A stretch of DNA of 64,000 nucleotides from Streptomyces erythrochromogenes (GTDB taxonomy: Bacteria > Actinomycetota > Actinomycetes > Streptomycetales > Streptomycetaceae), in contig NZ_CP108036.1 of the NCBI RefSeq assembly GCF_036170895.1, positions 1,178,001-1,242,000 on the forward strand, given 5' to 3'. The first letter of the stretch is position 1. The number at the start of each line of letters is the position of its first letter. The notes beneath the pieces were generated by a model. It was not told where the DNA came from. It made no database searches and saw only the letters and a list, made by a program, of their open reading frames with translations. The translations under genes were made by a program, and so were the position numbers. This document shows, piece by piece, positions 7,992-16,536 of the stretch.

Positions 7992-8968
7992 ACAGCTTTC
8001 AGTTGACCCGGACCCTCGACGAGGACGCGGCGGAGACCGCGCTGCGCGCGGACGTGCTGCACGGGCTGACCCACACGCCGAAGGTGCTGCCGCCCAAGTG
8101 GTTCTACGACGCGCGGGGCAGTGAACTCTTCGAGGAGATCACCCGGCTGCCCGAGTACTACCCGACCCGCGCCGAGCGGGAGATCCTGCTGGAGCGGGCG
8201 CGGGAGATCGCCGCGGAGAGCGGCGCCCGCACCCTGGTGGAGCTGGGTTCCGGTTCTTCCGAGAAGACCCGGCACCTGATCGAGGCGATGCCCGCGCTGG
8301 ACACCTACGTACCGGTGGACGTGAGCGAGAGCGCCCTGCGGGGAGCGGCCACCGCGCTGCTCGCCGACCATCCGGGGCTGCGCGTGCACGCCCTGCTGGC
8401 CGATTTCACCAGCGCGCTGCAGCTGCCGGACTCCCCCGGCCCGCGGCTGGTGGTGTTCCTGGGCGGCACCATCGGGAACCTGCTGCCGCCGGAGCGGGCG
8501 GTGTTCCTGGCGTCCGTACGGGCGATGCTGTCGCCCGGGGACGCGCTGCTGATGGGCACGGACCTGGTGAAGGACGAAGCCGTGCTGGTGACGGCGTACG
8601 ACGACGCCCGGGGGGTGACGGCCGAGTTCAACAAGAACGTGCTGGCCGTCATCAACCGGGAGCTGGACGCCGACTTCCACACCGCCGACTTCGAGCACGT
8701 GGCGGTGTGGAACAGGGAGCAGGAGTGGATCGAGATGCGGCTGCGCGCCCGGTCCGAGGTGACGGTGAAGGTCCGGGCGCTGGACCTGGCGGTGCCGTTC
8801 GCGGAGGGTGAGGAGATCCTGACGGAGGTGTCCGCGAAGTTCCGTCAGGAGGGCGTACGGAAGGAGCTGGCCGCGGCCGGGCTGGAGCTCACCCAGTGGT
8901 GGACCGACGCGGCGGGCCGCTTCGCCCTGTCCTTGTCGGTCGCCGAAGGCCCGGTGGGCCGGTCCTGA
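7988..8968 (+). CDS. egtD: EgtD, L-histidine N-alpha-methyltransferase
   Basis: A 326-residue SAM methyltransferase that trimethylates histidine to hercynine, the first step of the pathway. It shows PPKWFYDARGSELFEEIT at the N-terminus, LVELGSGSSEKTRHL as the SAM-binding loop and FLGGTIGNL. Length fits the known enzyme. GTG 7988 overlaps the egtC stop. The operon ends here. No egtE (the PLP-dependent C-S lyase) follows, so that step must be encoded elsewhere. The last 124 nt overlap the 3' end of the convergent acyltransferase gene. Confidence 0.95.
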   Translation: MNSFQLTRTLDEDAAETALRADVLHGLTHTPKVLPPKWFYDARGSELFEEITRLPEYYPTRAEREILLERAREIAAESGARTLVELGSGSSEKTRHLIEAMPALDTYVPVDVSESALRGAATALLADHPGLRVHALLADFTSALQLPDSPGPRLVVFLGGTIGNLLPPERAVFLASVRAMLSPGDALLMGTDLVKDEAVLVTAYDDARGVTAEFNKNVLAVINRELDADFHTADFEHVAVWNREQEWIEMRLRARSEVTVKVRALDLAVPFAEGEEILTEVSAKFRQEGVRKELAAAGLELTQWWTDAAGRFALSLSVAEGPVGRS

Positions 8969-9795
8969 TCGGCGAGACACCCCGCTAGGGCCGTCCGCTC
9001 AGGCGCGCGGTCGGCCACGGCCCGCTGGGCCGCGGCCGCGAGGTCCCGCCGGTCCGCGTACCGGCCCGGCGGGATCCGCGGCAGCAGCGTGACCTCGGCC
9101 CGGATCCCGCGGGCCCGGGCGATCCGCCACAGCGACGCGGTGAGCGGGTCGTCCCCGACGAAGGCGGGCGCCCCGGCCGGGCTCCCGTCGGCCCGCAGGT
9201 ACGCGAGGTGCACGGGCTGTACGGGGACCCTCGCGTCCAGGGCGGACTGGAAGGCGGCCCGGCGGAAGGCGCCCTGGGCGCGCCCGCACCAGGTGGAGCC
9301 CTCCGGGAAGACGGCGACGCGGTCGCCTGCGAGCAGTGCGCGGGTCATCGTGGTGACGGTGGCGGGCAGCGCGCGGATCCGGTCGCGCTCGATGAACAGG
9401 GTCCCGGCCTGCCCGGCGAGGCTGCCGAGGACGGGCCAGGCCCGGATGTCGCTCTTGGCCAGCATCCGGCTGGGCAGGACGGCCGCGACGAGCGGGATGT
9501 CGAGCCAGGAGATGTGGTTGGCGACGAGCAGCCGGCCGCCGCGCCGGCCCGGGCTGCCGTGCACGGTGATCCGTACGCCGAAGGCCCGCACCAGTGCGGC
9601 CGACCAGGCCCGTACCAGCGCGTGGCGGGGGCCGGCCGGCAGCAGCCGGACCGGCGGGGCACCCAGGATCCCCAGCAGGATCAGGGCCACGGCGCCGGCG
9701 AGCCGCAGCACCGCGTGCGGGACGCTCGCGGTGCGCCCCTCGTGGCCGGCGCAGGCCTCGGGGGTGCAGGGCGAGGTGGGCAGCCAGACGCTCAT
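8845..9795 (-). CDS. OlsA-like 1-acyl-glycerol-3-phosphate (lyso-ornithine lipid) acyltransferase
   Basis: A 316-residue PlsC-type acyltransferase with an N-terminal hydrophobic segment (about 30-50). It has the HX4D catalytic motif in NHISWLD and the FPEGSTW acceptor motif. It overlaps the upstream gene by ATGA, so the pair is one operon. With its OlsB-like partner it most likely O-acylates lyso-ornithine lipid; general phosphatidic acid synthesis is the alternative. The last 40 or so residues (after DRAPERTA) are encoded opposite the 3' end of egtD. They look unconserved (DQDRPTGPSATDKDRAKR), as if the ancestral stop was lost and the frame runs on antisense. Confidence 0.85.
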   Translation of the reverse strand: MSVWLPTSPCTPEACAGHEGRTASVPHAVLRLAGAVALILLGILGAPPVRLLPAGPRHALVRAWSAALVRAFGVRITVHGSPGRRGGRLLVANHISWLDIPLVAAVLPSRMLAKSDIRAWPVLGSLAGQAGTLFIERDRIRALPATVTTMTRALLAGDRVAVFPEGSTWCGRAQGAFRRAAFQSALDARVPVQPVHLAYLRADGSPAGAPAFVGDDPLTASLWRIARARGIRAEVTLLPRIPPGRYADRRDLAAAAQRAVADRAPERTALAGCLADQDRPTGPSATDKDRAKRPAASVHHWVSSSPAAASSFRTPS

Positions 9796-10622
9796 GCGCC
9801 CGGGATGAGCGAGCGGAAGTGCTTCAGGTAGCGCGGGTTGGTCCGGCGCAGGGAGAGCAGCACGTACAGGTCGGCGCAGCCGAACTCCGCGTCGAGGGCG
9901 GGCTCGCCGCAGACCCAGGCGCCCAGGCGCAGGTAGCCGCGCAGCAGCGGCGGCAGTTCCATGCGGTCGGGGAAGGCGATGCCGTCGGGGTTCCAGGGGA
10001 TGTGGGGGGTGACCCGGTACTCCTCGGGTGCCGGGCTGCGGGTCAGGGCGCTCTCGCGGGTGGCCGCGGCGAGGACGCCGCCGTCGGCGAGCGGTATCGA
10101 GCAGCAGCCGGCGAGGAAGTTGTGGCCGGTGCGGTCCATGTAGTGGGCCAGTCCCGCCCAGATCAGGGCGATGACCGCGCCGTTGCGGTGGTCGGGGTGG
10201 ACGCAGGAGCGGCCGACCTCGACGAGGTCGGGGCGGATGGGCGCGAGCGCGGAAAGGTCGAACTCGCCCTCGGAGTAGAGGCGGCCCGCGACGGCGGCTC
10301 GCTCCGGGGGCAGCAGCCGGTAGGTGCCCACGACCTGTTCGGCCTCCTCGTCGACGACGAGGAGGTGGTCGCAGTACGCGTCGAAGGCGTCGGCGTCGAG
10401 GCCCGGCTCGGGGCCGTCGAGGCGGGCGCCGAGCTCGCCGGCGAAGACCTGGTGGCGCAGTCGCTGGGCGGCCCTTACCTCGTCCTCGTCGCGTGCCAGG
10501 CGCACGGTGTAGTGGGGGCCGGCGGTGGCGGCGGCCTTGGCCGGGGCGGGCGCGGGGGCGAGGAGGGGGGAGGTGGGGGCGGGGGCCGTGGAGAGGGACG
10601 GGGACAGGGGTGCGATGGTCAT
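9792..10622 (-). CDS. OlsB-like ornithine N-acyltransferase (GNAT)
   Basis: A 276-residue acyltransferase of the GNAT-related Acetyltransf_5 family, to which OlsB (3-hydroxyacyl-ACP:ornithine N-acyltransferase) belongs. Recognisable segments are VRAAQRLRHQVFAGELGA, DAYCDHLLVVDEE, VVGTYRLLPP, EVGRSCVHPDHRNGAVI and LLRGYLRLGAWVCGEPALD. The first 45 residues are a Pro/Ala-rich disordered leader. The ATG at 10622 is preceded by AGGAG with good spacing; a GTG 21 nt upstream is less likely. It overlaps the acyltransferase gene by ATGA. Together the two genes would make ornithine lipid, a phosphorus-free membrane lipid known from Streptomyces. Function inferred from family and pairing. Confidence 0.88.
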   Translation of the reverse strand: MTIAPLSPSLSTAPAPTSPLLAPAPAPAKAAATAGPHYTVRLARDEDEVRAAQRLRHQVFAGELGARLDGPEPGLDADAFDAYCDHLLVVDEEAEQVVGTYRLLPPERAAVAGRLYSEGEFDLSALAPIRPDLVEVGRSCVHPDHRNGAVIALIWAGLAHYMDRTGHNFLAGCCSIPLADGGVLAAATRESALTRSPAPEEYRVTPHIPWNPDGIAFPDRMELPPLLRGYLRLGAWVCGEPALDAEFGCADLYVLLSLRRTNPRYLKHFRSLIPGA

Positions 10623-10778
10623 GGCGGCTCCTGAACCGGACACGGAGGGCCAGGCCGGCAGGTGGTGGCCTGGCTCCTTTACTTCTTCCGTGACCGGCTG
10701 GATTCGACATGACCGCTCTGCGGCCCGCGGGTGTGCGGACGGCGAACTCGCCGGTACCGCACCGCGGCGGCGCCGGGG

Positions 10779-12041
10779 TCAGCGGTCGGAGCTGAGGATC
10801 CTGCCGATCTCCGCGGAGGCCGTGCGGGCGGCCTGCTTGGGGTCCTGTCCGGTGAGCACGGCCGTCATGAAGGGCTTGATCGGGTTCTTCGCCTCCACCT
10901 CGGCCCAGCGGGCGGAGGTGGGGGTGGCCCGGCCCTGCGCGGCTCCGGGGGCCATGTTGGTGGCGCCCTCGTTGCCCTCGACCACGTGCGCGAGGGTGGT
11001 CTTGTTCGGTACGTAGCTCATCGTGCGGGCGAGCTCGGTCTGCCACTTCTCGCTGACCAGGGCCGTGATCACGTCGACGGCGCCCTTCCGGTGCCCGGTC
11101 CGCTCCGGGATGATCAGGTCGGAGCCTCCGGTGAAGACGGAGCCCGCCTTGTCGGAGGTCTTGCCGGGGATCGGGAAGAAGCCGAGCTTGCCCTTCAGCG
11201 CGGGGTTGGCCGCTTCGATCTCGGCGGCCTGGCTGGGCGGGGCGATGATCTGGGCGACCTGGCCGCGGGCGAACACCTGCGACTGCGGGGGCGTCTCCTC
11301 GTCGGCGGTCCTGGGGCCTTCGCCGAGGGCCTGGAGCTGCTTGTAGAACTCCATGCCGGCCAGGGCCTTCTCGTCGTCGAGGGTGCCGACCCACTTGCCG
11401 CCCGTCTCGACGGCGAGTTCGCCGCCCTCGTCCCAGACGAAGCCGGCGAGGACGTACCAGTTCTGGCCCGCGAGGTAGATGCCCTGCTGATCGCCCTTGT
11501 CGAGCTTCTGGGTGGCCTGGATCCACTCCTGGCGGTTCTTGGGCGGGGTCTTTATGCCGGCGTTCGCGAAGAGGTCCTTGTTGTAGACGACCACGCGGTT
11601 GGCGGCGTACCAGGGGACGCCGTACTGGGCGCCGTTGATGCTTCCCGGCTCGGCGAGGCCCTTGAGCCAGTCCTTGCTGCCCCACTCGCGCAGCCCTTCG
11701 AGGGTGAGTTCGGAGAGGCCTCCGGTCTCGATGTACTGCGCGACCTGGGTGTTGCCGACCTCGATGACGTCGGCTGGCTCCTTGCTCGTGCCGGCCAGGA
11801 CGGCGTTGACCTTGTCGCCGATGCCCGTCCACTCCTGGATCCTGACGTCCAGGTCGAGGTCGGGGTGGTCCTGCTCGAAGGACGTGGTGAACCGGTCGAT
11901 GAAGTCCTCCGAGGCGCTGCCCTTCATCAGCCAGAGCGTCACCTTCTGCCGCCCTGCGGCCTGATCGGCCGACTGGCCGCAGCCCGTCAGGGCGGTCGCG
12001 GCCGCGAGGGCCGTGCACACGGCGAGGAAGCGCATCTTCAA
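10779..12041 (-). CDS. Orphan sugar ABC transporter substrate-binding lipoprotein
   Basis: A 420-residue extracellular solute-binding protein of family 1 (sugar type). It has a lipoprotein signal peptide ending in ATALTGC, with Cys21 as the lipidated residue. The mature part begins KVTLWLMKGSASEDFIDRFTTSFEQDHPDLDLDV, typical of chitobiose/GlcNAc- or maltose-type binding proteins. TTG 12041 is chosen because AGAAGG ends 8 nt before it; ATG 12035 two codons later is the alternative. No permease or ATPase genes are adjacent, so it must borrow a transporter, with MsiK-like ATPase use inferred. A palindrome resembling DasR/NagR operators lies 40 nt upstream, which suggests GlcNAc-linked control. 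Confidence 0.88.
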   Translation of the reverse strand: MKMRFLAVCTALAAATALTGCGQSADQAAGRQKVTLWLMKGSASEDFIDRFTTSFEQDHPDLDLDVRIQEWTGIGDKVNAVLAGTSKEPADVIEVGNTQVAQYIETGGLSELTLEGLREWGSKDWLKGLAEPGSINGAQYGVPWYAANRVVVYNKDLFANAGIKTPPKNRQEWIQATQKLDKGDQQGIYLAGQNWYVLAGFVWDEGGELAVETGGKWVGTLDDEKALAGMEFYKQLQALGEGPRTADEETPPQSQVFARGQVAQIIAPPSQAAEIEAANPALKGKLGFFPIPGKTSDKAGSVFTGGSDLIIPERTGHRKGAVDVITALVSEKWQTELARTMSYVPNKTTLAHVVEGNEGATNMAPGAAQGRATPTSARWAEVEAKNPIKPFMTAVLTGQDPKQAARTASAEIGRILSSDR

Positions 12042-12080
12042 GAGGGTCACCTTCTGGGGCTCGATCTCAGATGGCTCGAA

Positions 12081-12096
12081 ATTGGCATAGACCAAT
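12081..12096. promoter_or_regulatory. DasR/NagR (GntR-HutC)-like operator
   Basis: ATTGGCATAGACCAAT; read on the minus strand it is ATTGGTCTATGCCAAT. From memory the DasR element core is TGGTCTAGACCA, and this matches 10 of those 12 positions. It lies 40 nt upstream of the sugar-binding lipoprotein start and about 110 nt before dodecin. Confidence 0.6.
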
Positions 12097-12206
12097 AGGC
12101 CGGTCAAGGGTCTTTCGCTCGGGATTGTTGGCGCAAAGTTCGCGGAGCAGGACTTACTGGGGCACCTTAGAACCAGGCAAAAGCGACCCACCGTCGGGAG
12201 ACCCCC

Positions 12207-12422
12207 ATGTCCAACCACACGTACCGGGTGACCGAGATCGTCGGCACCTCTCAAGAGGGCATCGATCAGGCCATTCGCAACGGGATCGCCCGGGCGGGCC
12301 AGACCGTACGGAACCTGGACTGGTTCGAGGTGGTCCAGGTCCGCGGCCACATCGAGAACGGGGAGATCGCCCACTACCAGGTGGGGCTGAAGGTCGGCTT
12401 CCGGCTCGAAGGCGAGGACTGA
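12207..12422 (+). CDS. Dodecin, flavin-storage protein
   Basis: A 71-residue dodecin. These proteins form hollow dodecamers that bind flavins (or CoA) between tryptophans. The sequence has the family order: VTEIVGTSQEGIDQAI, then AGQTVRNLDWFEVVQVRG with the flavin-stacking Trp39, then GEIAHYQVGLKVGFRLE. Length is standard. It is transcribed away from the sugar-binding gene, and nothing suggests an operon. The Shine-Dalgarno sequence is weak (GGGAG, 5 nt before ATG). Confidence 0.95.
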   Translation: MSNHTYRVTEIVGTSQEGIDQAIRNGIARAGQTVRNLDWFEVVQVRGHIENGEIAHYQVGLKVGFRLEGED

Positions 12423-12453
12423 GGCCCCTCCCCGCGGCGCGTTCCCGGACCGC

Positions 12454-12951
12454 TCAGGTCCGGCCCTCGACCTCCTGGCCGGACGTGAGCTCGGGCGCGT
12501 CCTGCGCCCAGTCGGCGACGACGACCCGGAAACCGGCCGCCCGCGCAGCCTGGCAGACCAGTTCGTCGTCGTCGACGAGCATGCGCACCTCGCGGCCCCG
12601 CGCGATCCGGCCCAGCACCTCCAGCTTGGTCGTCCGGGCCGGGCGCCGGTCCTGGTTGCCGCGCATCCACAGCCGCCCCTCGGGCAGGCCGTGCCGGGTG
12701 AGCCACTCCACCGTGGCGGCCCGGCACCGCTCGGGCCGTCCGGTCAGGTACACCACCTCGCAGTCCGCCGAGCTCTCCACCGCCAGCGCGATCCCGCGCG
12801 CGAGCGGCGGATCGGCCGGCGCCGCGCCGAAGAAGCCGGCCCAGTCCCTGGGGCGGCGCTCCAGGAAGTGCTGGCGGTGGGCGGTGTCGGCCAGGGTGTT
12901 GTCGATGTCGAAGACGGCCAGCGGCGGCCGCGACGTGCTCTTGTCACTCAT
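12454..12951 (-). CDS. HAD-family phosphatase (PNKP-like)
   Basis: A 165-residue HAD hydrolase. Motif I is VFDIDNTLAD (Asp nucleophile at 15), motif II is VVYLTGRPERCRAATVEWL and the DDD of motif III/IV is in MLVDDDELVCQAARAAGF. The T-G-R-P-E-x-x-R pattern resembles the 3'-phosphatase domain of polynucleotide kinases, but there is no kinase domain here. The substrate is unknown. It is convergent with the dodecin gene, with about 30 nt between stops. Confidence 0.85.
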   Translation of the reverse strand: MSDKSTSRPPLAVFDIDNTLADTAHRQHFLERRPRDWAGFFGAAPADPPLARGIALAVESSADCEVVYLTGRPERCRAATVEWLTRHGLPEGRLWMRGNQDRRPARTTKLEVLGRIARGREVRMLVDDDELVCQAARAAGFRVVVADWAQDAPELTSGQEVEGRT

Positions 12952-13071
12952 CCGGCCAGCCTATGGCCGGGCACCGACACGGGCGCGGGCGCGAGTGCGG
13001 GCGCGGGCGCGGGACACGGTCGGGGCCGGCCCCGGCGGGAATCCCCGCGGCCCTGCGGCGTTGAGTCCTGT

Positions 13072-14067
13072 GTGATCCGAAAACTCTCGATGCTCGACCG
13101 GTCGCGCACCCGCCGGGACCACCCGGCCCCGCAGGCCCTGCGCGACACCGTGGCGCTGGCCCGAACCGCCGAGGAGCTCGGCTACCACCGCTTCTGGGTG
13201 TCGGAGCACCACAGCGTGCCCGGCGTCGCGGGCTCGGCACCGACCGTGCTGGCGGCGGCCGTCGCCGGGGCGACGGACCGGATCCGGGTCGGCACGGGCG
13301 GGGTCATGCTGCCCAACCACCAGCCCCTCGTGGTCGCGGAGCAGTTCGGGGTGCTGGAATCGCTCTTCCCCGGCCGGATCGACATGGGGCTCGGCCGCTC
13401 GGTCGGCTTCACGAACGGCATCCGGCGCGCCCTTGGCCGGGACACCGGGGACGCCGACCGTTTCGAGGAACAGCTCACCGAGCTCCTCGGCTGGCTCGAC
13501 GGCACCCAGCAGGCGCACCCCGAGGTGCACGCCCACCCCGCCGAAGGGCTGCGGATCCCCGCGTACGTGCTGGCCACCGGCGAGGGCGCAGGGATCGCTG
13601 CCCGGGCGGGACTGCCCCTGGTGGTGGGCGACCTGCGCAGCCGCGCCCGGGTCGCCGAGATCGTGAAGGGGTACCGCAGGGAGTTCCGGCCCTCCGCGCG
13701 GGGCGCGGAGCCGTACGTCGTGGTCTCGGGCACGGTGGCCGTCGCGGCCACTGCCGAGGAGGCCCGGCGGATGCTGCTCCCGGAGGCCTGGTCCCTCGCG
13801 TACTCCCGCATCCGCGGCAGCTTCCCGCCGCTCCGCCCGGCCGAGGAGGTCGAGGCCCTGGAGATGACCCCGAAGGAGCGGGAACTGTACGAGGGCGCCC
13901 TCAGCGGGCACATCCACGGCACGGAGGAGCAGGTGGCGGCGCAGTTGTCCGAGGTCGCGGACGAGACGGGCGCGGACGAACTGCTGGTCACCACCTCGAC
14001 GTACGACCGCACCGCCCTGCTGGACTCCTCCGCACGGCTGGCCCGGATCGCGGGCCTGCGGCCGTGA
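13072..14067 (+). CDS. LLM class flavin-dependent oxidoreductase
   Basis: A 331-residue luciferase-like monooxygenase. It shows LARTAEELGYHRFWVSEHHSVPGVAGSAP, IRVGTGGVMLPNHQPLVVAEQFGVLESLFPGRIDMGLGR and a typical C-terminal TGADELLVTTSTYDR. This is the bacterial F-type FMN/F420 'MsnO8' subgroup; the cofactor cannot be told from sequence alone. The start GTG 13072 gives VIRKLSMLD, matching the usual first beta strand. There is no strong Shine-Dalgarno sequence before it. It stands between the HAD gene and uvrA2; the substrate is unknown. Confidence 0.88.
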   Translation: MIRKLSMLDRSRTRRDHPAPQALRDTVALARTAEELGYHRFWVSEHHSVPGVAGSAPTVLAAAVAGATDRIRVGTGGVMLPNHQPLVVAEQFGVLESLFPGRIDMGLGRSVGFTNGIRRALGRDTGDADRFEEQLTELLGWLDGTQQAHPEVHAHPAEGLRIPAYVLATGEGAGIAARAGLPLVVGDLRSRARVAEIVKGYRREFRPSARGAEPYVVVSGTVAVAATAEEARRMLLPEAWSLAYSRIRGSFPPLRPAEEVEALEMTPKERELYEGALSGHIHGTEEQVAAQLSEVADETGADELLVTTSTYDRTALLDSSARLARIAGLRP

Positions 14068-14100
14068 GGCGACCACGGATCGAGCCGTAAAGTAGGACGA

Positions 14101-16527
14101 ATGCACCAGCCCACCGAAGCCCGGACCGGCCACCGCCACGACCCCTGCGTACGGGTGCGGGGCGCCCGGGAGCACAACCTGCGCGGGGTCGACGTGGACA
14201 TCCCGCGCGACGCGCTCACCGTGTTCACCGGCGTGTCCGGTTCCGGGAAGAGCTCGCTCGCCTTCGGCACCCTGTACGCCGAGGCCCAGCGCCGGTACTT
14301 CGAGTCGGTGGCCCCGTACGCCCGCCGCCTCATCCACCAGATCGGCGCTCCGAAGGTGGACTCCGTCACGGGCCTGCCACCCGCGGTGTCACTGGAGCAG
14401 CGGCGCTCCTCCCCCGGCTCGCGCTCCTCGGTCGGCACGGTGACCCTGCTGTCCAACTCCCTGCGGATGCTCTTCTCGCGGGCCGGCACGTATCCGCCGG
14501 GCGCAGGGCGGCTGGACTCGGACGCCTTCTCGCCCAACACCGCTGCCGGCGCCTGCCCTTCCTGTCACGGACTCGGCCGGATCCACCGCACCAGCGAGGA
14601 ACTCCTGGTCCCCGAAGCCGGTCTGACGATCCGCGAGGGTGCCATCGCCGCCTGGCCGGGCGCCTGGCAGGGCAAGAACCTGCGGGACATCCTGGAGGCG
14701 CTCGGCCACGACGTGGACCGGCCGTGGCGGGAGCTGCCCGCGAAGGACCGCGAGTGGATCCTGTTCACCGAGGAGCAGCCGGTGGTGACCGTGCACCCGG
14801 TGCGGGACGCGGACCGGATCCAACGGCCCTACCAGGGCACGTACATGAGCGCCCACCGCTACGTCATGCGGACCTTCTCCGACAGCAAGAGCGCCACCCT
14901 GCGGGCCCGCGCCGAGAAGTTCCTCGCCGATTCACCGTGTCCGGTGTGCGAGGGGCGCCGGCTGCGCCCGGAGGCCCTCGCCGTCACCTTCGCCGGGCGG
15001 ACCATCGCGGAGCTCGCGGCGCTGCCGCTGACGGACCTGGACGCCGTACTCGCCTCCGCGCCCCCGGACGGAGAGGCGGCGCGGGTCCTCGCCGACGACC
15101 TGCGTGCGCGGATCGGACCCGTCACGGAGCTGGGGCTCGGCTACCTGAGCCCGGACCGGACCGCGCCGACCCTGTCCGCGGGCGAGCTGCAGCGGCTGCG
15201 GCTGGCGACGCAGCTGCGGTCGGGGCTGTTCGGCGTGGTGTACGTGCTGGACGAGCCGTCGGCGGGCCTGCATCCGGCCGACACCGAGGCGCTGCTCGGC
15301 GTACTGGACCGGCTGAAGGAGGCCGGGAACACCGTCTTCGTCGTCGAACACCATCTGGACGTGGTGCGGCACGCGGACTGGCTGGTGGACGTCGGGCCGC
15401 TCGCCGGGGAGCGGGGCGGGCAGGTGCTGTACAGCGGGCCGCCCGCGGACCTGGCCGGTGTCGCGGAGTCGGCGACGGCCCGGCACCTGTTCGCGGCGCG
15501 GGGGGCGGCGGGGCCCGCCCGGGAGGTGCGCCGGCCGACCGGGGAGGTGCTGCTGAGCGGGGTGGACCGGCACAACCTGCGGGATCTCGACGCGCGGTTC
15601 CCGCTCGGAGTGTTCACCGCCGTGACCGGGGTGTCGGGTTCGGGGAAGTCCACGCTGGTCGGTCAGGCCCTGGCCCGGGAGGTGGACGAGCGGATGGCCG
15701 AGCCCGGCTTCCCCGTGCGGCGGCTGGTGGAGGTGGACCAGAAGCCGATCGGCCGGACCCCGCGGTCCAACCTGGCCACGTACACGGGGCTGTTCGACGT
15801 GGTGCGCAAGCTGTTCACGCAATCCCCGCAGGCGCGGGCACGCGGCTGGAAGGCGGGGCGGTTCTCCTTCAACGTGGCGGGCGGCCGGTGCGAGACGTGC
15901 CAGGGCGAGGGCTTCGTCTCGGTGGAGCTGCTGTTCCTGCCGAGTACGTACGCGCCGTGCCCGGACTGCGGCGGCGCACGGTACAACGCCGAGACGCTGG
16001 AGGTCCGGTACGAGGGCCTGGACATCGCGGAGGTGCTGGCGCTGACGGTGGAGTCCGCGGCCCGGTTCTTCGCGGACGTCCCGGCGGCGGAGCGCAGCCT
16101 GCGGGCGCTGGAGGAGATCGGGCTGGGCTACCTGCGGCTGGGGCAGCCGGCCACCGAGCTGTCGGGCGGCGAGGCTCAGCGGATCAAGCTGGCGACGGAG
16201 CTCCAGCGGCTGCGCCGGGACCACACGTTGTACCTGCTGGACGAGCCGACGACGGGTCTGCACCCGGCCGATGTGCAGGTGCTGCTGCGGCAGTTGCACG
16301 GGCTGGTGGACGCCGGGCACTCGGTGGTGGTCGTGGAGCACGACATGGACGTGGTGGCTGGCGCGGACTGGGTGATCGACATGGGCCCGGGCGGCGGCAC
16401 GGAGGGCGGCCGGGTCGTCGCGGCGGGCACGCCGTACGAGGTGGCCCGGGCGCAGGGCAGCCGCACGGCGCCGTACCTGGCCCGGGCCCTCATGAGCGGC
16501 CGGGAAGCGGTCGGGCAGGTCGGATAG
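14101..16527 (+). CDS. UvrA2-type excinuclease ABC subunit A homologue
   Basis: An 808-residue UvrA-like twin ABC ATPase, about 140-150 residues shorter than classical UvrA (about 950). This is the class II form that lacks the UvrB-binding region. Walker A motifs are at 44-52 (GVSGSGKSS) and 510-518 (GVSGSGKST). ABC signatures LSAGE (about 358) and LSGGE (about 687) each precede a Walker B (VLDEPSAGLHP, LLDEPTTGLHP). Zinc-type CxxC pairs are in CPSCHG, CPVCEG and CETCQGEGF/CPDCGG. UvrA2 proteins are linked to DNA damage tolerance and self-resistance to DNA-binding drugs. No biosynthetic genes lie nearby. Confidence 0.93.
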   Translation: MHQPTEARTGHRHDPCVRVRGAREHNLRGVDVDIPRDALTVFTGVSGSGKSSLAFGTLYAEAQRRYFESVAPYARRLIHQIGAPKVDSVTGLPPAVSLEQRRSSPGSRSSVGTVTLLSNSLRMLFSRAGTYPPGAGRLDSDAFSPNTAAGACPSCHGLGRIHRTSEELLVPEAGLTIREGAIAAWPGAWQGKNLRDILEALGHDVDRPWRELPAKDREWILFTEEQPVVTVHPVRDADRIQRPYQGTYMSAHRYVMRTFSDSKSATLRARAEKFLADSPCPVCEGRRLRPEALAVTFAGRTIAELAALPLTDLDAVLASAPPDGEAARVLADDLRARIGPVTELGLGYLSPDRTAPTLSAGELQRLRLATQLRSGLFGVVYVLDEPSAGLHPADTEALLGVLDRLKEAGNTVFVVEHHLDVVRHADWLVDVGPLAGERGGQVLYSGPPADLAGVAESATARHLFAARGAAGPAREVRRPTGEVLLSGVDRHNLRDLDARFPLGVFTAVTGVSGSGKSTLVGQALAREVDERMAEPGFPVRRLVEVDQKPIGRTPRSNLATYTGLFDVVRKLFTQSPQARARGWKAGRFSFNVAGGRCETCQGEGFVSVELLFLPSTYAPCPDCGGARYNAETLEVRYEGLDIAEVLALTVESAARFFADVPAAERSLRALEEIGLGYLRLGQPATELSGGEAQRIKLATELQRLRRDHTLYLLDEPTTGLHPADVQVLLRQLHGLVDAGHSVVVVEHDMDVVAGADWVIDMGPGGGTEGGRVVAAGTPYEVARAQGSRTAPYLARALMSGREAVGQVG

Positions 16528-16536
16528 GCTGCGCGG

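Noticed and set aside
12081..12096. The 12.08-kb palindrome as the operator of dodecin only
   Set aside because: It is 110 nt from dodecin but 40 nt from the sugar-binding gene, and the motif type is linked with sugar uptake.
12965..13015. Short GCGGGC repeats as a CRISPR or structured repeat
   Set aside because: Simple hexamer slippage in a GC-rich gap; there are no spacers or regular unit length.
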